Part shown: in pieces, positions 59,141-64,000 of the stretch | How the letters are laid out: each line of letters starts with the position of its first letter | How positions within the stretch are numbered: the stretch's first letter is position 1 | Assembly (NCBI GenBank): GCA_934193515.1 | Contig: CAKPVJ010000009.1 | Coordinates: 1-64,000 of the forward strand | Origin: an uncultured Megasphaera sp. | GTDB lineage: Bacteria; Bacillota; Negativicutes; Veillonellales; Megasphaeraceae | DNA length: 64,000 nt | Direction of reading: 5' to 3' | The notes under the pieces: generated by a model | Databases searched by the model: none | What the model was told of the DNA's origin: nothing | Seen by the model: only the letters and a program-made list of their open reading frames with translations | Made by a program: the position numbers and the translations under genes

Positions 59141-60184
59141 CTACTTCGTATCAGGATCTGTCGTCCGTCCTTTATGCTGCTCTTCTGCAGGAGCTGTCGG
59201 TTTGGCCTTGGGTACGCCAGCCTGGGCAACAGCCGTCCGCATCTGCGTATCTGCCATAATATTTTTCATATTGTAATAATCCATGACGCCCAGCTTGCCT
59301 TCACGCAGCGCCTGTGCCAGCGCCAGCGGAACTTCAGCCTGCGCTTCTACTACTTTAGCCTGCATTTCCTGCGTATAGGCCTGCATTTCTTGTTCTTTGG
59401 CGACAGCCATGGCCCGGCGTTCTTCGGCTTTTGCCTGGGCAATCTGCTTATCCGCTTCGGCTTGGTCTGTCTGCAGACGAGCGCCGATGTTACGGCCTAC
59501 ATCTACATCCGCAATATCAATAGAAAGGATTTCAAATGCCGTCCCTGCATCCAACCCTTTGCTCAGTACGGTTTTAGAAATTTCATCTGGATTTTCCAAT
59601 ACCTGCGAATGATCTGCTGCCGAACCGACACTCGTGACGATACCTTCACCTACTCGGGCAATAACCGTCGCTTCTCCGGCGCCGCCGACCAGGCGGTCAA
59701 TATTGGCACGAACAGTAACACGGGCACGTACTTTCAGTTCAATGCCGTTTTGGGCTACAGCCGAAATAAACGGCGTTTCAATCACTTTGGGATTAACGCT
59801 CATCTGCACAGCTTCCAATACATCGCGGCCGGCCAAGTCAATGGCGCAGGCCCGTTCAAAAGTCAGGGACATCGTAGCCCGGTGGGCCGCAATCAACGCA
59901 TCTACGACGCGGTCTACATCGCCGCCGGCTAAATAATGTGCTTCCAGCTGATTGACGTTGACATCCAGTCCGGCCTTATTGGCTTTAACCAACGGCAGGA
60001 TAATTTTGGACGGAACCACACGCCGCAGCCGCATGCCAATCAAATTGACAATCCCGACTGATACGCCGGCTGCCATGGCAGAAATCCACAGTCCAATCGG
60101 TACAAAATGTAAAAACAGGGAAATGACAATGATGGCTGCCACAATAATAAACAAGGGAACAGCCAATATCGTTAAAATGGACAT
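59141..60184 (-). CDS. floA: Flotillin-like protein FloA
   Basis: 347 residues. An N-terminal hydrophobic hairpin (about 5-40), an SPFH/band-7 domain (about 70-230: VVSSKIILPLVKANKAGLDVNVNQLEAHYLAGGDVDRVVDALI-type text, AQNGIELKVRARVTVRANIDRLVGGAGEATVIARVGEGIVTSVGS) and a coiled-coil C-terminus rich in Ala-Glu (KQIAQAKAEERRAMAVAKEQEMQ). Flotillins scaffold membrane microdomains. The gene lies directly after its NfeD partner, the standard pair. Confidence 0.93.
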   Translation of the reverse strand: MSILTILAVPLFIIVAAIIVISLFLHFVPIGLWISAMAAGVSVGIVNLIGMRLRRVVPSKIILPLVKANKAGLDVNVNQLEAHYLAGGDVDRVVDALIAAHRATMSLTFERACAIDLAGRDVLEAVQMSVNPKVIETPFISAVAQNGIELKVRARVTVRANIDRLVGGAGEATVIARVGEGIVTSVGSAADHSQVLENPDEISKTVLSKGLDAGTAFEILSIDIADVDVGRNIGARLQTDQAEADKQIAQAKAEERRAMAVAKEQEMQAYTQEMQAKVVEAQAEVPLALAQALREGKLGVMDYYNMKNIMADTQMRTAVAQAGVPKAKPTAPAEEQHKGRTTDPDTK

Positions 60185-60202
60185 AAAAACCTCCTTTGCA
60201 TA

Positions 60203-61513
60203 CTACGCATCCCGTTTAGGAACCGGCTCTACGGTAACACAATATCCAGCGGTTTTAATGACGCGAACCGCTGTATCCCGCGGAATGTAATCACTGCCGG
60301 CCGCTTTGGCTTCTACCCGTTTGCCGTCAATACGCACAAAGCCGCTGGGCTTCAAATCCGTAATCGTTTTGCCTCTTTTGTACAAATACCGGCTTTTATC
60401 TTCATGTGACGTATATCCCTTTTCTTTAGTAGAACGGTTCTTCAGCGCCACTTTTGATACTAAGCGGCTCTTCGGCAGCCGTTTGCCGATACAATAAAAA
60501 AGTACCAATGACAGCACGGTACCACCAGCCAAAATATAAACCGCATCGATGGTCGCGCCCAGCATGTAAAACAAGCTGCCAAAAAGGAGCAGCACGCCAA
60601 GAATGCCAAACACACCGACACCCGGCGCTGCCAATTCCAAAGCAATGCAAACCAAACTGCCAATAAAGGCAGCTAACACTTTTATATCTTCCGTAATTGA
60701 TTCATCTCCGGATATCAGCAAGATACCGCCTAAAACCAACGCCGTAACAATGCCTACGCCCATGCCGGCCGTCTTAATTTCCAAAAAGACAGCTGCCAAA
60801 ATAAAGGCAATAAAAATCATGCGGACATATTCATTTTGCAGGATGCCCACGATCATATCTTTCCAGTTTCGTTCTTCGTACTGTACACCGGCATCACCCA
60901 TGCTGAAAAACCGCAGCGCGTCTTCCGGCGAATCGGCAGTTCCTTCCGATACGTTTAATTCTTTTGCCTGTTTATCTGTCAACGACAATATCTTGCCAGG
61001 TTCTGCATAATCTGGAAACCCGTCTGTCTTATCAACCATGGCTTCTGCGACGCTGGGATTATGCCCCATCGCACTGGCCGTGGCGCTAAACTCTGATTTG
61101 AGAGCCGCAATATTTTTTTCTGTATTGGGAATCGGCTCTGCGGCTCCTATACTGCTGCCTGGTGCCATGATAATATGACGGCATGAAAACGCAATCAATG
61201 CCCCGGCAGACCAAGCCCGCGATGTCACATAGGCAATCGTCGGCAGTGACGTTCGCTGCAGCGTATCGCGTATCTTTAAGGCGCTGGCTACGCGGCCGCC
61301 CTGCGTATTGATGATGACCATGACAGCTTTGTCGTTATTTTCTTCAGCCTGTGTAATGCTCCGCTGTACCAAAGCGGCCTGACTGCCGTCAATTTCACCG
61401 CTAATCACGATAGCTCGTACCGTATCTGCTGCCATAGCCTGTGGCAGTACCGCAGCTGCAGCCATGCAAAAAACACTCACCATACATATACACACACGCT
61501 GTATGAATGCCAT
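60203..61513 (-). CDS. NfeD-family membrane-bound ClpP-class serine protease
   Basis: 436 residues. Signal peptide (1-28), then a ClpP-class protease domain (about 30-225) with the serine in SRAWSAGALIAFSC and the glycine-rich INTQGGRVASALKI; four to five membrane segments (about 235-355) and a C-terminal NfeD/OB-fold domain (GFVRIDGKRVEAKAAG). Long-form NfeD that works with FloA in membrane-protein quality control. Upstream of floA by 18 bp. Confidence 0.92.
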   Translation of the reverse strand: MAFIQRVCICMVSVFCMAAAAVLPQAMAADTVRAIVISGEIDGSQAALVQRSITQAEENNDKAVMVIINTQGGRVASALKIRDTLQRTSLPTIAYVTSRAWSAGALIAFSCRHIIMAPGSSIGAAEPIPNTEKNIAALKSEFSATASAMGHNPSVAEAMVDKTDGFPDYAEPGKILSLTDKQAKELNVSEGTADSPEDALRFFSMGDAGVQYEERNWKDMIVGILQNEYVRMIFIAFILAAVFLEIKTAGMGVGIVTALVLGGILLISGDESITEDIKVLAAFIGSLVCIALELAAPGVGVFGILGVLLLFGSLFYMLGATIDAVYILAGGTVLSLVLFYCIGKRLPKSRLVSKVALKNRSTKEKGYTSHEDKSRYLYKRGKTITDLKPSGFVRIDGKRVEAKAAGSDYIPRDTAVRVIKTAGYCVTVEPVPKRDA

Positions 61514-61536
61514 AAGACCTCCTTAACAGTCTGCTT

Positions 61537-61932
61537 TTACTGTTCCGGCTGTTTCAGCCATTGAAAATATCCCGCCTGCTTTAGGCGCTGCAGTTCTTCA
61601 GGAGACAATGAATGAGCCGCTTGCTTTTCCAAATCTTCCAATGGCTTATTTTCCATGCTGTGGATCCGTTCAACCACCGCGTTATATACTGTCGGCGGTT
61701 TGTTTTCTTTTATCCATTCCAGCATATGGTCAAGCCATTTGCGGCATGTCCAAGCCTCCTCACCAAGATTGTGGCCGCGCAATATCCGAATTTGTTCCTG
61801 TTCCGGAATTTTAGCCAAAAACCAATTCCATTTTTCTTGTGCAATAAGATACTGATACATCTCATCTATAGCGCGAATGTGACGGTCATGAAGTTCCAGC
61901 GTATATCGCGACCAAAATAGACTGAGTGTCAT
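61537..61932 (-). CDS. Small protein upstream of nfeD
   Basis: 131 residues, soluble, rich in Trp, Glu, His and Lys (EKWNWFLAKIPEQEQIRILRG). No signal peptide and no recognisable motif. The start at 61932 has GGAGGTAG. It leads the nfeD-floA cluster, with an extended -10 (TGC-TATAAT, 61986-61991). Function unknown. Confidence 0.6.
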   Translation of the reverse strand: MTLSLFWSRYTLELHDRHIRAIDEMYQYLIAQEKWNWFLAKIPEQEQIRILRGHNLGEEAWTCRKWLDHMLEWIKENKPPTVYNAVVERIHSMENKPLEDLEKQAAHSLSPEELQRLKQAGYFQWLKQPEQ

Positions 61933-62014
61933 ATTGACTACCTCCAATATGTAAATATTAACATACTATCTTTATACAATTCCACATTATAGCAAAAAAT
62001 CCTTTTCATTTCAG

Positions 62015-62060
62015 CAAAAAAAGTCCCGATTTCACACATTACAGGTGTAAAATCGGGAGA
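62015..62060 (-). terminator. Terminator of the permease/pseudo-dehydrogenase gene
   Basis: CCCGATTT.ACAC pairs with GTGT.AAATCGGG and is followed by CTTTTTTT on the minus strand, 20 bp beyond the stop at 62082. Confidence 0.85.
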
Positions 62061-62081
62061 AAAGAACAACCAGCTTCACAT

Positions 62082-64000
62082 TTATATCATTTCGGTTTGT
62101 ACATGCAGTGCAGCCTCTGCCGTTGTATCTGTCGTCTGTGCACTATATGCCAAATATATCTTAGCCATACGGGCAATATCTTCTTCTGCCAGTCCCAAAT
62201 CAGCAGTCCGTACATCAAGCTGCAATTGTTTTTCTATATCTAACAGCCGGGTCGTACAATCATTGGCCGTAAAACCTCCTAAGGTGCGTGCTATTTTTCC
62301 ATACCGGAATATATCCTGCTTGCAGGCCAAATCCAGCAACAGCGGATAGACTGCCGGAAGAACATCTTCATATACCATATGAACCAACGCCGCCGCTTTT
62401 TTCATGCCGCATAACAGCACATTGCCCGTGCCGTATCCAACCATACAGCTAATGATACTGCCAAGGACTACTTTTTCCCAATCCTGTTCACTGGCTGTAT
62501 CCGTATATACGGATACCAAGTGGTCTTGCAGCAGCGATAAGCCGTACAGCGCCATCGCATCGGCTAACGGCTGTGCCGTATGAGCCGTATAGGCATTGAT
62601 CGTACGGCAGATAGCCGCAAATCCGGCCAGGGCAATTTCTTTTTTGCGCATCGATTTCATGCATGCCGGATCGACCAAAACAGCCGCCGCATTCGCACTG
62701 GGACTGTATACCGCTTGTTCGTTTCCAGTGTCATCTTTCCACATGACAACACCATGAAACGCTTCTTCTACATCATAAGTCGCCGGAATAATGACCAACG
62801 GAATATGCTTTTTCCATTCTTTTTCTGCTGCGTATACAATTTGCTTAGCACTGACAATGGCATCATTGCCGCCAACGGCCACTACCATATCTCCCTGCAT
62901 TTGCTGCAGCTGCGCCAAGCCGTTTTGAATCATGACCTGTTGTGTTTTGTTGTCACCGTGGGCAAACACCGTGTACGTTATCTTGGCCTGATCAAAACTA
63001 TCGGTAATCGTTTCCCATGTATCTGCTATACGTTTTGCCGTCGAATCCGTAACGAATAGAGCCTGTTCACCATATGCTTTGACAAGCCTGCCGGCTTTGC
63101 GGCATGTATGCGAGCCAAAAATCATATTGGACGGCATGAAAAAGGAAAAATTGAGAGGCCGTTCTGCATATGTCACAGCACCTTCGGACTGTACTTCTTT
63201 CAGCGCATCTGCCATAGCCTGGCCAAATGCCAAATCGCGGGCTGTTTCTGTTTGCGGTTCCAAAGCAACATCGACATGCGTAGCAAATTTTTCTCCATAC
63301 CGGGCTTTACAGAATACGCCAAATCCCAGGCCCAATACAGACCAGCCCAGGACCATCGCCCATTCCTGCGGTACCAACGCGGCGCCGGAACCAGGAATGA
63401 TATACATCGCAACCATAAAGCCGGACATCAAAACAGCCATCGTGCCGACCAGTTTATAATGCCCTACGCGATAGGGACGAGGCATATCCGGAGCTTTGGA
63501 ACGAAGAATAATAAAGGAAACAGCTACCATGCAGTACGCAGCACAGCAGCCAAAGTTGCCGGCATCTACAACCCAGACAAGCATTTTCTTGCCAAAAAAC
63601 GGTGCAATAACGGAAAGCAGGCCAATGAGCAGCAACGCATTGACAGGACTTTTATATTTTTTGTGCAGTTTGGCAAATACATGAGGAATCATATACGATT
63701 CAGCCATCGAATACATTGCACGGCTGCCGCCTATCAAAAACGAATTCCAACTCGTAATAATCCCGCACAGCCCGCCAATAATCAAGACTTTGGCCATGAT
63801 GGTACTGCCAAAGGCCGTGGCCATAGCATCTGCCGTAACCAAGCCGCCGACCCCTTTCATAGCATTGGCAATCGCCGTGTTGTTCATCACATAACCTACA
63901 CCAAAAATAATAAGTGCATAAAACGCAACCGCTAATATAATGGATAAAATAAGAATCCGGCCGATTTTTTTCAATGATACGGAAATTTCTTCAGCAGCCT
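62082..64000 (-). CDS. APC permease fused to a degenerate iron-alcohol-dehydrogenase domain (partial at the window edge)
   Basis: 638 visible residues; the frame runs off the window, and the eight residues before the leucine codon at 63974 read AEEISVSL, as in the middle of APC permeases, so the N-terminal half is outside. Residues of the visible part to about 225 contain roughly six membrane segments (SWNSFLIGGSRAMYSMAE, PVNALLLIGLLSVIAPFFG). From about 275 to 620 the fold of group-III iron alcohol dehydrogenases follows (FFMPSNMIFGSHTCRKAGRL, LFVTDSTAKR, VAVGGNDAIVSAKQIV, PATYDVEEAFHG, VLVDPACM). The metal ligands are gone: DALxH reads AAICR, and the later two histidines are missing. The cytoplasmic part is thus probably a non-catalytic ligand-sensing or regulatory domain. 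Confidence 0.85.
   Translation of the reverse strand, partial: AAEEISVSLKKIGRILILSIILAVAFYALIIFGVGYVMNNTAIANAMKGVGGLVTADAMATAFGSTIMAKVLIIGGLCGIITSWNSFLIGGSRAMYSMAESYMIPHVFAKLHKKYKSPVNALLLIGLLSVIAPFFGKKMLVWVVDAGNFGCCAAYCMVAVSFIILRSKAPDMPRPYRVGHYKLVGTMAVLMSGFMVAMYIIPGSGAALVPQEWAMVLGWSVLGLGFGVFCKARYGEKFATHVDVALEPQTETARDLAFGQAMADALKEVQSEGAVTYAERPLNFSFFMPSNMIFGSHTCRKAGRLVKAYGEQALFVTDSTAKRIADTWETITDSFDQAKITYTVFAHGDNKTQQVMIQNGLAQLQQMQGDMVVAVGGNDAIVSAKQIVYAAEKEWKKHIPLVIIPATYDVEEAFHGVVMWKDDTGNEQAVYSPSANAAAVLVDPACMKSMRKKEIALAGFAAICRTINAYTAHTAQPLADAMALYGLSLLQDHLVSVYTDTASEQDWEKVVLGSIISCMVGYGTGNVLLCGMKKAAALVHMVYEDVLPAVYPLLLDLACKQDIFRYGKIARTLGGFTANDCTTRLLDIEKQLQLDVRTADLGLAEEDIARMAKIYLAYSAQTTDTTAEAALHVQTEMI

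Noticed and set aside
62082..63974. A complete 630-residue protein starting at 63974
   Set aside because: The codon there is TTG without a ribosome binding site, and the frame continues upstream with AEEISVSL, a typical internal APC permease segment. The gene is cut by the window edge.
1..64000. CRISPR array or prophage
   Set aside because: No regularly spaced direct repeats, phage structural genes or integrase were seen anywhere in the window.

Overview
The window comes from a bacterial chromosome of the Negativicutes, the Firmicutes that have an outer membrane; Veillonellaceae, and specifically a Megasphaera-like genome, is my best guess. The evidence is an S-layer-homology (SLH) plus beta-barrel porin of the OmpM/Mep45 type, two further exported SLH proteins, Firmicute-style operons (rimP-nusA-ylxR-ylxQ-infB-rbfA-nrnA-truB-ribF; sufCBDSU with SufU), strong GGAGG ribosome binding sites and sigma-A promoters. 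The species is not proven. Most genes lie on the minus strand.

Layout. 1-6100: an ECF transporter S component, tRNA-Leu(TAG), a HicA/HicB toxin-antitoxin pair and a major SLH porin. This stretch is flanked by two copies of a structured, protein-free, modular repeat; the right-hand copy is bounded by inverted repeats of about 80 bp. 6100-12500: a DUF362 ferredoxin-like gene behind a MerR-type promoter, then the SUF iron-sulfur assembly operon. 12600-14600: the SCIFF ribosomal-peptide locus, a 46-residue six-cysteine precursor with its radical SAM maturase. 14600-22200: a small unknown protein, endonuclease III, LarE, an ADP-ribosylglycohydrolase, nicotinate phosphoribosyltransferase, a DMT transporter and a split transketolase. 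22500-25100: tandem PLP aminotransferases. 25200-33150: the nusA-infB operon. 33170-39000: an unknown gene, tRNA-Leu(CAG), and a polA-mutM-coaE-lytic transglycosylase run. 39100-44700: CIRCE-controlled htpG, a phosphohexomutase, a DMT transporter and a HAD phosphatase.

44800-48200 holds an unusual four-gene operon: a P1B-type ATPase lacking the CPx metal motif, two HMA-like proteins lacking CxxC, and a small membrane/coiled-coil protein. 48480-50730 encodes a large membrane-anchored protein of unknown function. 50900-57900: a HAD phosphatase, two SLH paralogues, asparaginase, an APC permease with a hairpin leader, and RarD. 57900-62000: an esterase-flotillin(FloA)-NfeD membrane cluster with two small unknowns. 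The right edge cuts through a gene in which an APC amino acid permease is fused to an iron-alcohol-dehydrogenase fold that has lost its metal ligands.

The most novel candidates are the permease/pseudo-dehydrogenase fusion, the cysteine-poor P-type ATPase operon and the structured TIR-bounded repeat. Several regulatory sites can be read directly: CIRCE at htpG, a 19-bp-spacer dyad promoter at the DUF362 gene, twin operator boxes at hicAB, a palindrome on the porin -35, and hairpin leaders before tktA and the APC permease. All family assignments come from reading motifs by eye; no database search was run.
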